Shown here in pieces: positions 24,569 to 37,710 of a DNA stretch of 64,000 bases. Location: NCBI RefSeq assembly GCF_042432825.1, contig NZ_JBHLWN010000038.1, forward strand, positions 1-64,000. Reading direction: 5' to 3'. The notes beneath the pieces are model-generated. The model made no database searches and was not told the DNA's origin. It saw only the letters and a program-made list of their open reading frames with translations. Position 1 is the first letter of the stretch, and each line of letters begins with the position of its first letter. Source of the DNA: Gordoniibacillus chartarius (GTDB taxonomy: Bacteria; Bacillota; Bacilli; Paenibacillales; NBRC-103111). The translations under genes were made by a program, and so were the position numbers.

Positions 24569-24610
24569 CAACCTCTCACATCATCGCACAGTCACAGACC
24601 AACGTTCACT

Positions 24611-24639
24611 ATTATACGAAATATGAATAGCAAAAGCAA
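24611..24639 (-). promoter_or_regulatory. promoter of the S10-spc-alpha cluster
   Basis: TTGCTT (24634-24639), a 17-base spacer and a perfect TATAAT (24611-24616) on the minus strand. This gives a leader of about 130 bases before rpsJ. Confidence 0.65.
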
Positions 24640-24666
24640 GGAAAATCTCTACGATCGCCTAAAAAA

Positions 24667-24892
24667 AGCGAATGGGAGTTATTGGGCTTGGATTTGCGAC
24701 TCATGGCTGCACTGCGGATTGGACTATGGGGGATTCCGGCTTTCTTGAATTCGTGTTTCTTCTATATAAATAGTACAAGGTGGAAACACGAATTCTAAAG
24801 CGCACGCTTCGCTCTCCACCCCTATAGCCCATCCTACGTTCAGCCATCCGCGCACATCGCCGGGCACCTGCAAAACTAACTCCCAAACCGCT
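24667..24892. repeat. long imperfect inverted repeat, arms about 95-105 bases
   Basis: The arms share a perfect outer segment TGGGAGTTA (24673-24681) with TAACTCCCA (24877-24885), a perfect inner segment GAATTCGTGTTTC (24747-24759) with GAAACACGAATTC (24783-24795), and partial matches between (ATGGCTG, GGAT.GG.CTAT.GGGG on one arm and in the complement of the other). The central loop is 23 bases. It looks like two diverged copies of one element placed head to head. Confidence 0.6.
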
Positions 24893-25202
24893 CGGCTCAC
24901 TTCGGGATAATGTTGGCCAAGATAATGCTTGCTTGCCCTGTTCTATCGTGTCTTTATGTTCGATTCACTTTGACCATAATATCAAGTTCAGGCGCCGTTT
25001 TCAAAGCGCAAATTCCACCAGCGATACCCGGCCTTTGCCCGGAGAATCGATGTCCGGATTCTCCGAGCTTCCATCCCCCTTTTTCGCTTAGGGGGATGAG
25101 GTGCGGGTGCACTTTGTACCGATCGTGGTGGCGGGACCGCGGAGCGGAGGATGGAATAGGGGGGGGGGGGGCGACTTTTAAAGTGCCGATCGGCCCGATC
25201 AA

Positions 25203-25243
25203 AACAAAGAAGCCCCCAGACGCCGAAAAGTCTGAGAGCTTCT
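25203..25243 (-). terminator. terminator of tuf
   Basis: On the minus strand AGAAGCTCTCAGAC, an eight-base loop and GTCTGGGGGCTTCT form a 14-pair stem with two G-U pairs, followed by TTGTTTT. It lies 17 bases after the tuf stop. Confidence 0.85.
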
Positions 25244-25260
25244 GAATCCGCCGAAGCGAA

Positions 25261-26451
25261 TTACTTCGTGATTGTTGCAACAGCGCCAGCGCCTACAGTA
25301 CGGCCGCCTTCGCGAATCGCGAAGCGAGTGCCTTCCTCGATAGCGATCGGGGAGATCAGCTCAACGGTAACTGTGATGTTGTCGCCTGGCATAACCATCT
25401 CTGCGCCTTCTGGCAGGTTGATGATGCCTGTTACGTCAGTTGTACGGAAGTAGAACTGTGGACGGTAGCCTGTGAAGAAAGGCTTATGACGGCCACCTTC
25501 TTCTTTCGTCAGAACGTAGATTTGTGCAGTGAAGTTCGTGTGAGGCTTAACCGAACCCGGCTTTGCCAGAACTTGACCGCGCTCGATGTCTTTACGGTCT
25601 ACACCGCGAAGCAGAGCACCGATGTTGTCGCCTGCTTGAGCTTGGTCAAGCAGCTTGCGGAACATCTCTACGCCCGTAACGACGGACTTGCGAGTTTCTT
25701 CTTGCAGACCAACGATTTCGATCTCGTCGGATACTTTGATCACGCCACGCTCTACACGGCCTGTAGCAACAGTACCGCGGCCTGTGATCGTGAACACGTC
25801 CTCGACCGGCATAAGGAAAGGCTTGTCCGTGTCGCGCTCTGGAGTTGGGATGTAGGAGTCGATGTGCTCGAACAGCTCAACGATCTTGTCAGCCCAAGGA
25901 CCGTCTGGGTTCTGCAGAGCTTCACGAGCTGCGCCGCGAACGATTGGAGTGTCGTCGCCTGGGAACTCGTACTCGTTCAGCAGGTCGCGAACTTCCATCT
26001 CTACCAGTTCCAGAAGCTCTTCGTCTTCAACCATGTCGCACTTGTTCAGGAATACGACGATGTAAGGAACGCCTACCTGACGGGACAGCAGGATGTGCTC
26101 GCGAGTTTGCGGCATTGGGCCGTCAGCTGCGGATACTACCAGGATTGCGCCGTCCATTTGTGCTGCGCCGGTGATCATGTTTTTAACATAGTCGGCGTGC
26201 CCTGGGCAGTCAACGTGTGCGTAGTGGCGGTTAGGAGTCTCGTACTCAACGTGTGCAGTCGAGATCGTAATACCGCGCTCGCGCTCTTCTGGAGCCTTGT
26301 CGATTTGGTCGAATGCTACAGCTGCACCGCCGTATTTCTTAGCAAGTACAGTCGTGATCGCTGCAGTCAGCGTAGTTTTACCATGGTCAACGTGACCGAT
26401 TGTGCCGATGTTAACGTGCGGCTTATTACGTTCGAATTTTGCCTTTGCCAT
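25261..26451 (-). CDS. tuf: elongation factor Tu
   Basis: A 396-residue GTPase that delivers aminoacyl-tRNA to the ribosome. G1 GHVDHGKTTL (19-28), DCPGHADY (81-88) and NKCD (136-139) are intact; C-terminal domains 2 and 3 are complete to GAGAVATITK. The ATG of MAKAKFERN at 26451 is 11 bases after AAGGAGG; the ATG three codons upstream is too close to that site. It follows fusA by about 42 bases. Last gene before a long non-coding spacer. Confidence 0.99.
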   Translation of the reverse strand: MAKAKFERNKPHVNIGTIGHVDHGKTTLTAAITTVLAKKYGGAAVAFDQIDKAPEERERGITISTAHVEYETPNRHYAHVDCPGHADYVKNMITGAAQMDGAILVVSAADGPMPQTREHILLSRQVGVPYIVVFLNKCDMVEDEELLELVEMEVRDLLNEYEFPGDDTPIVRGAAREALQNPDGPWADKIVELFEHIDSYIPTPERDTDKPFLMPVEDVFTITGRGTVATGRVERGVIKVSDEIEIVGLQEETRKSVVTGVEMFRKLLDQAQAGDNIGALLRGVDRKDIERGQVLAKPGSVKPHTNFTAQIYVLTKEEGGRHKPFFTGYRPQFYFRTTDVTGIINLPEGAEMVMPGDNITVTVELISPIAIEEGTRFAIREGGRTVGAGAVATITK

Positions 26452-26493
26452 TTCAAACATTTCCTCCTTAGAGTTCTATTTTCTTATTATAAA

Positions 26494-28569
26494 TTAAGCG
26501 CCTTTGTTCTTGGAGATAATTTCTTCCGCGATGGACTTAGGCACTTCTTCATAATGCGAGATTTCCATGGAGTAGGTTCCACGGCCCTGTGTACGGGAAC
26601 GAAGTGTTGTGGAGTAACCGAACATCTCGGACAACGGCACCTTGGAACGAATGAACTGCGCGCCATGCTTGGCGTCCATACCTTCGATCCGGCCGCGGCG
26701 GGAGTTCAGGTCGCCCATAACGTCGCCCATGTACTCTTCCGGCACTTGTACTTCTACTTTCATGATCGGCTCAAGCAGAACCGGCTTACACTTCTCAGCA
26801 GCTGCCTTCAGAGCCATAGAACCAGCGATCTTGAACGCCATCTCCGAGGAGTCGACATCGTGGTAGGAACCGTCAACGACGACTGCCTTGATATCAACCA
26901 ACGGGAAGCCGGCAAGAACACCGTTCTTCATAGACTCTTCGATACCAGCTTGAATCGGAGCAACGAATTCCTTCGGAATCGAGCCGCCGACAATCTTGCT
27001 CTCGAACTGGAAGCCAGTACCCGGCTCGAGCGGTTCGAACTCAACCCAGCAATGGCCGTATTGACCGCGTCCGCCGGACTGGCGAACAAACTTGCCTTCG
27101 ACTCTCGCTGGTTGGCGGAACGTTTCGCGGTAAGCAACCTGCGGCTTACCTACGTTGGTTTCTACCTTGAACTCGCGAAGCATACGGTCAACGATAATCT
27201 CCAGGTGAAGCTCGCCCATACCTTGGATAATCGTTTGGCCAGTTTCTTCGTCTGTATAGTAACGGAATGTCGGATCTTCTTCCGCAAGCTTGGAGAGCGC
27301 GTTGCCCATCTTGTCTTGGTCCGCTTTGGACTTCGGCTCGACGGCAATCGAGATAACCGGCTCAGGGAAATTCATCGATTCCAGAACTACCGGATGCTTC
27401 TCATCGCACAGCGTATCGCCCGTGATCGTATCTTTCAGACCTACGGCTGCCGCGATATCACCAGCGTATACCTCGGAGATTTCTTGACGGCTGTTCGCAT
27501 GCATCTGAAGGATACGCCCGATTCTTTCGCGCTTGCCCTTCGTTGCATTAAGCACGTAGGAACCGGAAGTGATGACGCCGGAATACACGCGGAAGAACGT
27601 CAGCTTACCTACATAAGGGTCTGTAGCGATTTTGAACGCCAGTGCCGAGAACGGCTGGTCGTCTGCCGACTTACGAGTAACTTCCGTACCATCTTCCAGA
27701 ACGCCCTTGATATCAGGAACGTCGATTGGAGCAGGCAGGTAGTTTACAACGGCATCCAGCATCAGCTGTACGCCTTTGTTCTTGTAAGAGGAACCGCAGA
27801 TAACCGGGAAGATCTTCACTTCGCAAACACCCTTACGGAGCGCAGCTTTGATCTCTTCGACCGTCAGCTCTTCGCCGTCCAGGTATTTCATAGTGAGCTC
27901 TTCGTCCAGTTCAGCCACTTTCTCAACGAGCTCCAGACGAAGTTCTTCCACTTTGTCCTTCAGCTCGGCAGGAATTTCAATTTGAACGATATCTTTACCA
28001 AGGTCATCATTGTATTGGTAAGCAACTTGTTCAACCAGGTCAATGATGCCGGTAAACTCGTTCTCAGCGCCGATTGGCAGCTGAATCGGAACAGCGTTAG
28101 CACCGAGCTTCTCGCGCATTTGCTGAACGGCTCCGAGGAAGTCGGCACCGATGATGTCCATTTTGTTGACATAAGCGATCCGCGGTACACCGTAACGGTC
28201 AGCTTGACGCCATACCGTCTCGGACTGCGGTTCTACGCCTTCCTTCGCACTGAATACGCCAACGGCGCCGTCAAGTACGCGGAGGGAGCGCTCTACTTCA
28301 ACCGTAAAGTCTACGTGCCCTGGTGTGTCGATGATGTTAATGCGGTGGCCTTTCCATTGAGCTGTCGTAGCAGCAGACGTAATCGTAATTCCGCGCTCCT
28401 GCTCTTGCTCCATCCAGTCCATCGTCGCCGCACCTTCATGAACCTCACCGATCTTGTGCACTTTACCCGTGTAGAACAAGATACGTTCTGTCGTGGTCGT
28501 TTTGCCAGCGTCGATGTGGGCCATAATGCCGATGTTGCGAGTGTCCTTCAAGGAGAACTCTCTTGGCAT
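26494..28569 (-). CDS. fusA: elongation factor G
   Basis: A 691-residue translocase GTPase. The G motifs AHIDAGKTTTTERILFYTG (17-35 region), DTPGHVDF and NKMD are present, and the C-terminal domain IV/V ends SHYEEVPKSIAEEIISKNKG. Full length for a bacterial EF-G with no insertions seen. GGAAAGGAG precedes the ATG. It follows rpsG by about 41 bases in the str operon. Confidence 0.99.
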   Translation of the reverse strand: MPREFSLKDTRNIGIMAHIDAGKTTTTERILFYTGKVHKIGEVHEGAATMDWMEQEQERGITITSAATTAQWKGHRINIIDTPGHVDFTVEVERSLRVLDGAVGVFSAKEGVEPQSETVWRQADRYGVPRIAYVNKMDIIGADFLGAVQQMREKLGANAVPIQLPIGAENEFTGIIDLVEQVAYQYNDDLGKDIVQIEIPAELKDKVEELRLELVEKVAELDEELTMKYLDGEELTVEEIKAALRKGVCEVKIFPVICGSSYKNKGVQLMLDAVVNYLPAPIDVPDIKGVLEDGTEVTRKSADDQPFSALAFKIATDPYVGKLTFFRVYSGVITSGSYVLNATKGKRERIGRILQMHANSRQEISEVYAGDIAAAVGLKDTITGDTLCDEKHPVVLESMNFPEPVISIAVEPKSKADQDKMGNALSKLAEEDPTFRYYTDEETGQTIIQGMGELHLEIIVDRMLREFKVETNVGKPQVAYRETFRQPARVEGKFVRQSGGRGQYGHCWVEFEPLEPGTGFQFESKIVGGSIPKEFVAPIQAGIEESMKNGVLAGFPLVDIKAVVVDGSYHDVDSSEMAFKIAGSMALKAAAEKCKPVLLEPIMKVEVQVPEEYMGDVMGDLNSRRGRIEGMDAKHGAQFIRSKVPLSEMFGYSTTLRSRTQGRGTYSMEISHYEEVPKSIAEEIISKNKGA

Positions 28570-28610
28570 GGGTCAAACTCCTTTCCCTCTCAAAGGGTAG
28601 AACAATAGGA

Positions 28611-29081
28611 TTACCAGCGGTAGTGTGCGAACGCTTTGTTGGCTTCAGCCATCTTGTGCGTATCTTCACGCTTCTTCACAGAAGAGCCGGTATTGTTGCT
28701 AGCATCGATAATTTCGTTAGCCAGACGCTCTTCCATCGTCTTCTCGCCGCGCAGGCGGGAGTAGTTGACGAGCCAGCGAAGGCCAAGCGTCGTACGGCGC
28801 TCAGGCTTCACTTCGATTGGAACCTGGTAGTTCGCACCACCTACACGGCGAGCTTTAACCTCCAGGACTGGCATAATATTTTTGATAGCAGCCTCGAAAA
28901 CCTCCATCGGCTCTTTGCCCGTGCGATCTTGCACGATCTCGAACGCATTATAGAGAATTTTCTGTGCCACCCCTCTTTTTCCATCGATCATGATGCGGTT
29001 GATGAGGCGGGTCACGAGCTTGCTATTATAAATCGGATCCGGCAATACGTCTCTTTTCGGTACGGGACCTTTACGAGGCAT
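28611..29081 (-). CDS. rpsG: 30S ribosomal protein S7
   Basis: A 156-residue primary 16S-binding protein of the 30S head. PRKGPVPKRDVLPDPIYNSK at the start and GGANYQVPIEVKPERRTTLG in the middle are typical. It lies about 58 bases after rpsL and 41 bases before fusA. Confidence 0.98.
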   Translation of the reverse strand: MPRKGPVPKRDVLPDPIYNSKLVTRLINRIMIDGKRGVAQKILYNAFEIVQDRTGKEPMEVFEAAIKNIMPVLEVKARRVGGANYQVPIEVKPERRTTLGLRWLVNYSRLRGEKTMEERLANEIIDASNNTGSSVKKREDTHKMAEANKAFAHYRW

Positions 29082-29139
29082 AGTTATCCCCCTTTCTCAC
29101 ATATTTCATTCCATGATATTCCTAGCTTGCGCTGATAGA

Positions 29140-29562
29140 TTAAGACTTCTTCGCTTTCGGACGCTTCGTTCCGTATTTGGAACGAGCTTGCATCCGGTTG
29201 TTCACGCCGGAAGTATCCAGTGCGCCGCGAACGATGTGATAACGCACACCCGGAAGGTCCTTAACACGGCCGCCGCGGATCAACACGACGCTGTGCTCTT
29301 GCAGGTTATGTCCGATTCCCGGAATGTAAGCTGTAACCTCAACGCGGTTCGTCAGACGTACACGCGCATATTTACGAAGGGCCGAGTTCGGCTTCTTCGG
29401 AGTCATTGTGCCTACACGAGTGCAAACGCCGCGCTTCTGCGGAGCGCTCAGATCGGTTTGCTCACGCTTCAGAGCATTGAAACCTTTCTGCAACGCAGGC
29501 GATTTAGACTTATACACCTTCGCTTGACGACCCTTGCGAACGAGCTGATTAATTGTTGGCAT
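29140..29562 (-). CDS. rpsL: 30S ribosomal protein S12
   Basis: A 140-residue decoding-centre protein. PTINQLVRKGRQAKVYKSKS at the start. The two classic streptomycin-resistance sites are in wild-type form: the Lys of MTPKKPNSALRK and the Lys of RGGRVKDLPGVRYH. It follows rplGB by about 134 bases of spacer. Confidence 0.98.
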   Translation of the reverse strand: MPTINQLVRKGRQAKVYKSKSPALQKGFNALKREQTDLSAPQKRGVCTRVGTMTPKKPNSALRKYARVRLTNRVEVTAYIPGIGHNLQEHSVVLIRGGRVKDLPGVRYHIVRGALDTSGVNNRMQARSKYGTKRPKAKKS

Positions 29563-29696
29563 ATCGCCACCTCCTCCCTAAAATCCCATAAACATTGTAG
29601 CTTGCCATTTCAAGCCCACAGACCCAGGCGAATCGTAAATGAACATAAGGAAATGTTTCCACCGCCGTCTCCGACAGCAAAAACATCAGCATGCCT

Positions 29697-29948
29697 CTAT
29701 TCATTCACCACAGCGACCATAGCCGCTCCGACTTCAATCCCACACGCTTTACCGAGTAGTTTCATCGAATCCACGTAGGTGACCGCAACCCCCATCTTAC
29801 GGCAGAGGTTTACCATCTTACTCGTGATTCGCGGATCTGCATCTTTCGCTACGAATACCTCCGCCGCTTGCCCGGCCTCAACGGTCTTCATCGCTTGCTT
29901 GGTGCCGATGGTCAATTTCGCCGCCTGTTTGACTTTATCATAAGACAT
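29697..29948 (-). CDS. rplGB: L7Ae-family kink-turn RNA-binding protein (YbxF/RplGB)
   Basis: An 83-residue small protein of the L7Ae/L30e family, which binds K-turn RNA. The blocks KLTIGTKQAMKTVEAGQAAE and VNLCRKMGVAVTYVDSMKLLGKACG fit. The orthologue lies between rpoC and rpsL in Bacillales; its exact ribosomal role is not settled. GGAGG lies nine bases before the ATG. It heads the str-operon transcript from a strong promoter at 30000-30028. Confidence 0.9.
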   Translation of the reverse strand: MSYDKVKQAAKLTIGTKQAMKTVEAGQAAEVFVAKDADPRITSKMVNLCRKMGVAVTYVDSMKLLGKACGIEVGAAMVAVVNE

Positions 29949-29999
29949 GAGTCATATCCTCCAAAGTACAGGGAGCCTACACACAAGGCACACTTTGAT

Positions 30000-30028
30000 A
30001 TATTAGCAAAATGGGTATACCGTGTCAA
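30000..30028 (-). promoter_or_regulatory. promoter of rplGB-rpsL-rpsG-fusA-tuf
   Basis: A perfect TTGACA (30023-30028), a 17-base spacer and TAATAT (30000-30005) on the minus strand. The -35 overlaps the foot of the rpoC terminator hairpin. Confidence 0.7.
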
Positions 30029-30103
30029 GAAAGAACACAGTCTCCACGAATATTTAACAATAGCTTCATAGAAGCTGCCATTATTTTCGCGGAGACTTGT
30101 TCT
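30026..30103 (-). terminator. long hairpin terminator after rpoC
   Basis: On the minus strand GAACAAGTCTCCGCGAA pairs with TTCGTGGAGACTGTGTTC with a few bulges. An inner stem-loop (GCAGCTTC..GAAGC and flanking A/T pairs) fills the apex. TTTCTTG follows. The structure is nearly 80 bases long. Confidence 0.65.
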
Positions 30104-30111
30104 AAACACCA

Positions 30112-33729
<3,618 letters not shown>

Positions 33730-33780
33730 CAGGAGCAACCCTCCTTGGGAGAAATATAGCTTGCTGGCGGTAACTATCGT

Positions 33781-36700
33781 TTATTCAACGCCGAGCTCGG
33801 CGCCTTCAAGATTCAAATTCAGCTTGTCGGACGATACGTCCTCGTCGTCGTCGATTTCCTTCATCTCGATCTCTTCTTCGTCGCCGGACAGGATCTTGAC
33901 GTCCATACCCAAGCTCTGAAGCTCTTTGATCAATACCTTGAAGGATTCCGGTACGCCCGGCTCCGGCACGTTCTCGCCCTTCACGATCGACTCGTACGTC
34001 TTCACGCGGCCGACAACGTCGTCCGACTTGACCGTAAGAATCTCTTGGAGCGTATAAGCCGCACCGTATGCCTCGAGGGCCCACACTTCCATCTCACCGA
34101 AGCGCTGACCGCCGAACTGCGCTTTACCGCCGAGCGGCTGCTGCGTAACGAGCGAGTAAGGTCCGGTGGAGCGAGCATGGATTTTATCGTCGACCATGTG
34201 CGCGAGCTTGATCATGTACATGACGCCTACGGTGACTTCGCGTTCAAACGCATCGCCCGTACGGCCGTCGTACAGAATCGTTTTACCGTTGCGCTGCATG
34301 CCGGCTTCTTCCATCGTATCGAACACGTCATACTCGCGCGCGCCGTCGAATACCGGCGTTGCGGTATGGATGCCGAGCAGACGGGCGGCCATGCCCAAGT
34401 GAACCTCAAGCACCTGACCGATGTTCATCCGGGACGGTACGCCGAGCGGATTCAGAACAACTTCAACCGGCGTTCCGTCCGGCAGGAAAGGCATATCTTC
34501 TTCCGGCATGATCCGCGCGATAACCCCTTTGTTTCCGTGGCGTCCGGCCATCTTATCGCCTTCAGAGATTTTACGCTTCTGGGCAATATAGACGCGAACA
34601 AGCTGGTTTACGCCAGGAGGCAGCTCATCGCCGTTCTCGCGGGTAAACACCTTCACATCAACGACGATACCGTCCGTACCGTGCGGAACACGCAGCGACG
34701 TATCGCGCACTTCACGCGCCTTCTCACCGAAGATCGCATGCAGCAGGCGTTCTTCCGCAGTCAGCTCGGTTACGCCCTTCGGCGTTACTTTACCGACCAA
34801 GATGTCGCCGGCGCCGATCTCCGCACCGACGCGGATAATGCCGCGCTCGTCGAGATTTTTCAGCGCGTCTTCGCCCACGTTCGGGATATCGCGAGTAATC
34901 TCTTCAGGTCCGAGCTTCGTATCGCGCGCTTCGGATTCGTATTCTTCAATGTGGATCGACGTGTACACGTCTTCCTTCACAAGCTTCTCGCTCAGCAGGA
35001 TCGCATCCTCGTAGTTGTAACCTTCCCATGTCATGAAGGCAACGACAACGTTGCGGCCCAGCGCCAATTCGCCCTGCTCCGTGGACGGTCCGTCGGCGAG
35101 AATGTCGCCCGGCTTCACGATGTCACCCTTACGGCAGATCGGACGCTGATTCACGCACGTTCCCTGGTTGGAGCGGATGAACTTGTGCAGCTTATATTTC
35201 ACCAAGTTGCCGCTGACGGTTTTGCCGTCAACCGTCTCTTGACGCCGCAGCCAAATCTCGTTGGCAGAAACTTTCTCGATAACACCGTGATATTTGGATA
35301 CAATACATACCCCGGAGTCCTTAGCCGACTTATGCTCCATACCGGTGCCGACCAGAGGCGCCTTCGGAATCAGAAGCGGAACGGCCTGACGCTGCATGTT
35401 CGAGCCCATCAGCGCACGGTTGGAGTCATCGTTCTCGAGGAACGGAATGAGCGCCGTCGCGACGGAAACGACCTGCTTCGGAGAGACGTCCATATAGTCT
35501 ACGCGCTCAATCGGAAGAATGAGGTGCTCATCCTTGTAACGGACAATAACACTGTCATTCGCAAACTTGCCTTCTTCGGTCAACACTTCGTTCGCCTGAG
35601 CGATAACGTAGTTATCCTCTTCGTCCGCAGTGAGGTACGAAATTTGATCGGTAACAACACCCGTCTTCGGATCAACCCGGCGATACGGCGCTTCAATAAA
35701 GCCATACTCGTTAATGCGGGCAAACGTCGATAACGAGTTGATCAGACCGATGTTCGGACCTTCCGGCGTCTCAATCGGGCACATCCGGCCGTAGTGAGAG
35801 TGGTGAACGTCACGAACCTCAAAGCCCGCGCGTTCCCGCGTCAGACCGCCCGGACCCAGTGCGGACAGACGGCGCTTGTGCGTCAGCTCGGCGAGCGGAT
35901 TCGTCTGGTCCATAAACTGCGACAGCTGTGAGCTTCCGAAGAACTCCTTGATCGATGCGATAACCGGACGAATGTTGATCAGCGCTTGCGGCGTAATGAC
36001 GTTAGCGTCTTGAATCGACATCCGCTCACGTACGACGCGCTCCATCCGGGACAAACCGATGCGGAACTGGTTCTGCAGCAATTCGCCGACCGAACGCAGA
36101 CGGCGGTTGCCGAGATGGTCGATATCATCCGTGCTGCCGATACCATGCAGAAGGTTCATGAAGTAGTTGATCGATGCAATGATGTCGGCTGGCGTAATAT
36201 TTTTAACACTCTTATCAATGAAACCGTTGGAGATGACCTTCACGATCTTGCCATCTTCATTCGGTGAATACACGCTGATGCATTGAACCGGAATATCGTT
36301 CGAATCGGTCACGCCGTTAGGAACGGTGTATTCCTTGCTGCCGATCCCCTTCTCCAAGTGCGGCAGCAGCTCATCCAGCACACGGCGATCGAGCAGCTGG
36401 CCCGCTTGCGCGAGAATTTCGCCTGTCTCCGAATCAACCAACGTCTCCGCGAGCCGCTGATTAAACAGACGGTTCTTGATATGCAGCTTTTTGTTGATTT
36501 TGTAACGACCAACGTTCGCCAGATCATAACGCTTCGGATCGAAGAAACGAGCGATCAGCAAGCTTCTTGCGTTATCCAGCGTAGGCGGCTCGCCCGGACG
36601 AAGGCGCTCATAAATTTCGATCAGCGCTTTATCCGTCGAATCCGTATTATCCTTGTCGAGGGTGTTGCGGATGTACTCGTCATCGCCGAGAAGATCGATA

Positions 36701-37317
36701 ATCTCCGCATCCGTACCGAAGCCTAGTGCGCGCAGCAGTACGGTAACCGGGATTTTCCGCGTACGGTCGATCCGGACATAAATGATGTCCTTCGCATCGG
36801 TTTCCAGCTCCAGCCATGCGCCGCGGTTCGGAATAACGGTAGCCGTATACGTCTTCTTGCCGTTCTTATCGACTTTCGTACTATAATAAACGCTGGGTGA
36901 GCGAACGAGCTGGGATACGATTACGCGCTCGGCACCGTTAATAATAAACGTACCGGTGTCGGTCATAATCGGGAAGTCGCCCATAAACACTTCTTGCTCT
37001 TTCACTTCGCCGGTTTCCTTGTTAATAAGACGAACCTTGACCCGCAGAGGCGCGGCGTAAGTGACGTCGCGTTCCTTCGATTCATCGACGGAATACTTAG
37101 GCTCACCTAAGCTATAGTCGATGAATTCCAGCACCAAGTTCCCGGTAAAATCTTGAATCGGCGAAATGTCCTGAAACATCTCACGAAGACCTTCCTCCAA
37201 AAACCACTCATACGATTTCTGTTGGATTTCGATCAAGTTCGGGATTTCGAGCACTTCATTAATGCGTGCATAAGTTCTACGCTTCCGTCGACCAAATTGA
37301 ACAAGCTGTCCCGCCAA
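33781..37317 (-). CDS. rpoB: RNA polymerase beta subunit
   Basis: About 1178 residues starting at a TTG, (M)AGQLVQFGRRKRRTYARI. GAGGGGTG lies eight bases before this TTG, and B. subtilis rpoB also starts with TTG at the same place. The frame stays open for another 76 codons upstream, but those codons match no RpoB N-terminus. The rifampicin-binding cluster FMDQTNPLAELTHKRR and GLTRERAGFEVRDVHHSHYG are in wild-type form. Promoter at 37691-37719, leaving a leader of about 365 bases. Operon with rpoC. Confidence 0.98.
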   Translation of the reverse strand: MAGQLVQFGRRKRRTYARINEVLEIPNLIEIQQKSYEWFLEEGLREMFQDISPIQDFTGNLVLEFIDYSLGEPKYSVDESKERDVTYAAPLRVKVRLINKETGEVKEQEVFMGDFPIMTDTGTFIINGAERVIVSQLVRSPSVYYSTKVDKNGKKTYTATVIPNRGAWLELETDAKDIIYVRIDRTRKIPVTVLLRALGFGTDAEIIDLLGDDEYIRNTLDKDNTDSTDKALIEIYERLRPGEPPTLDNARSLLIARFFDPKRYDLANVGRYKINKKLHIKNRLFNQRLAETLVDSETGEILAQAGQLLDRRVLDELLPHLEKGIGSKEYTVPNGVTDSNDIPVQCISVYSPNEDGKIVKVISNGFIDKSVKNITPADIIASINYFMNLLHGIGSTDDIDHLGNRRLRSVGELLQNQFRIGLSRMERVVRERMSIQDANVITPQALINIRPVIASIKEFFGSSQLSQFMDQTNPLAELTHKRRLSALGPGGLTRERAGFEVRDVHHSHYGRMCPIETPEGPNIGLINSLSTFARINEYGFIEAPYRRVDPKTGVVTDQISYLTADEEDNYVIAQANEVLTEEGKFANDSVIVRYKDEHLILPIERVDYMDVSPKQVVSVATALIPFLENDDSNRALMGSNMQRQAVPLLIPKAPLVGTGMEHKSAKDSGVCIVSKYHGVIEKVSANEIWLRRQETVDGKTVSGNLVKYKLHKFIRSNQGTCVNQRPICRKGDIVKPGDILADGPSTEQGELALGRNVVVAFMTWEGYNYEDAILLSEKLVKEDVYTSIHIEEYESEARDTKLGPEEITRDIPNVGEDALKNLDERGIIRVGAEIGAGDILVGKVTPKGVTELTAEERLLHAIFGEKAREVRDTSLRVPHGTDGIVVDVKVFTRENGDELPPGVNQLVRVYIAQKRKISEGDKMAGRHGNKGVIARIMPEEDMPFLPDGTPVEVVLNPLGVPSRMNIGQVLEVHLGMAARLLGIHTATPVFDGAREYDVFDTMEEAGMQRNGKTILYDGRTGDAFEREVTVGVMYMIKLAHMVDDKIHARSTGPYSLVTQQPLGGKAQFGGQRFGEMEVWALEAYGAAYTLQEILTVKSDDVVGRVKTYESIVKGENVPEPGVPESFKVLIKELQSLGMDVKILSGDEEEIEMKEIDDDEDVSSDKLNLNLEGAELGVE

Positions 37318-37710
37318 CTTCGATTCACCCCTCAAGTCTGCTTCAATTCGTAAAAACAAAGAAAAACGTCCAGCGACGTAGTTCACAGTTGTATCAGCTA
37401 TGGGAAGTTTTTCTTGCCGAACGTGACCATTGTGTGCTTTAATAACAGCAAACACTTGTTTCGTCCGGCTATGAACTTTCATCCCCTCAGCGCGAGCCCG
37501 TCCTAGGAGGAACCGGCAGCTTTCGAGGGATTTCGCAGTTTCCAACCATTACTACTCATCATGTTAGAGTTTCCCAAAATTTTAACATTATACGCGAGCG
37601 TCAAAATTTTATTCACCACTCCTCGAAAAAACTTCTTGACATTTGCAAGAATATCGACACGACGAGCAATTTTAATGCTGACATTTTCTAATAATACCAT
37701 ACAGCCCAAG
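37318..37710 (-). other. rpoB leader and promoter region
   Basis: No gene supported. The minus strand carries the rpoB promoter and a long A/T-rich leader. A 68-codon reading frame (to 37503) would start at or before the -10 element, so it is not in the transcript. No clear hairpin attenuator was found by eye. Confidence 0.6.

Larger units (their letters stand above)
24473..25200. other. non-coding spacer between tuf and rpsJ
   Basis: No plausible gene. Going up in coordinate it holds the rpsJ leader and promoter (to 24639), a long imperfect inverted repeat (24667-24892), two short perfect hairpins (CGGAGAATC pair at 25040-25065; ATCCCCCT pair at 25073-25097), and a run of 13 G at 25159-25171. 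The tuf terminator follows at 25203-25243. Confidence 0.7.

Noticed and set aside
24473..25200. tRNA genes in the tuf-rpsJ spacer
   Set aside because: No cloverleaf, TTCGA loop or CCA end could be found on either strand.
25486..28608. Plus-strand open frame of over 1000 codons opposite tuf and fusA
   Set aside because: It is the mirror of strongly biased codon use in the two elongation factor genes, which avoid the codons that give stops on the other strand. It has no binding site and no domain.
37503..37709. 68-codon minus-strand frame upstream of rpoB as a leader peptide
   Set aside because: Its start lies at or before the -10 of the rpoB promoter, so it would not be in the main transcript.
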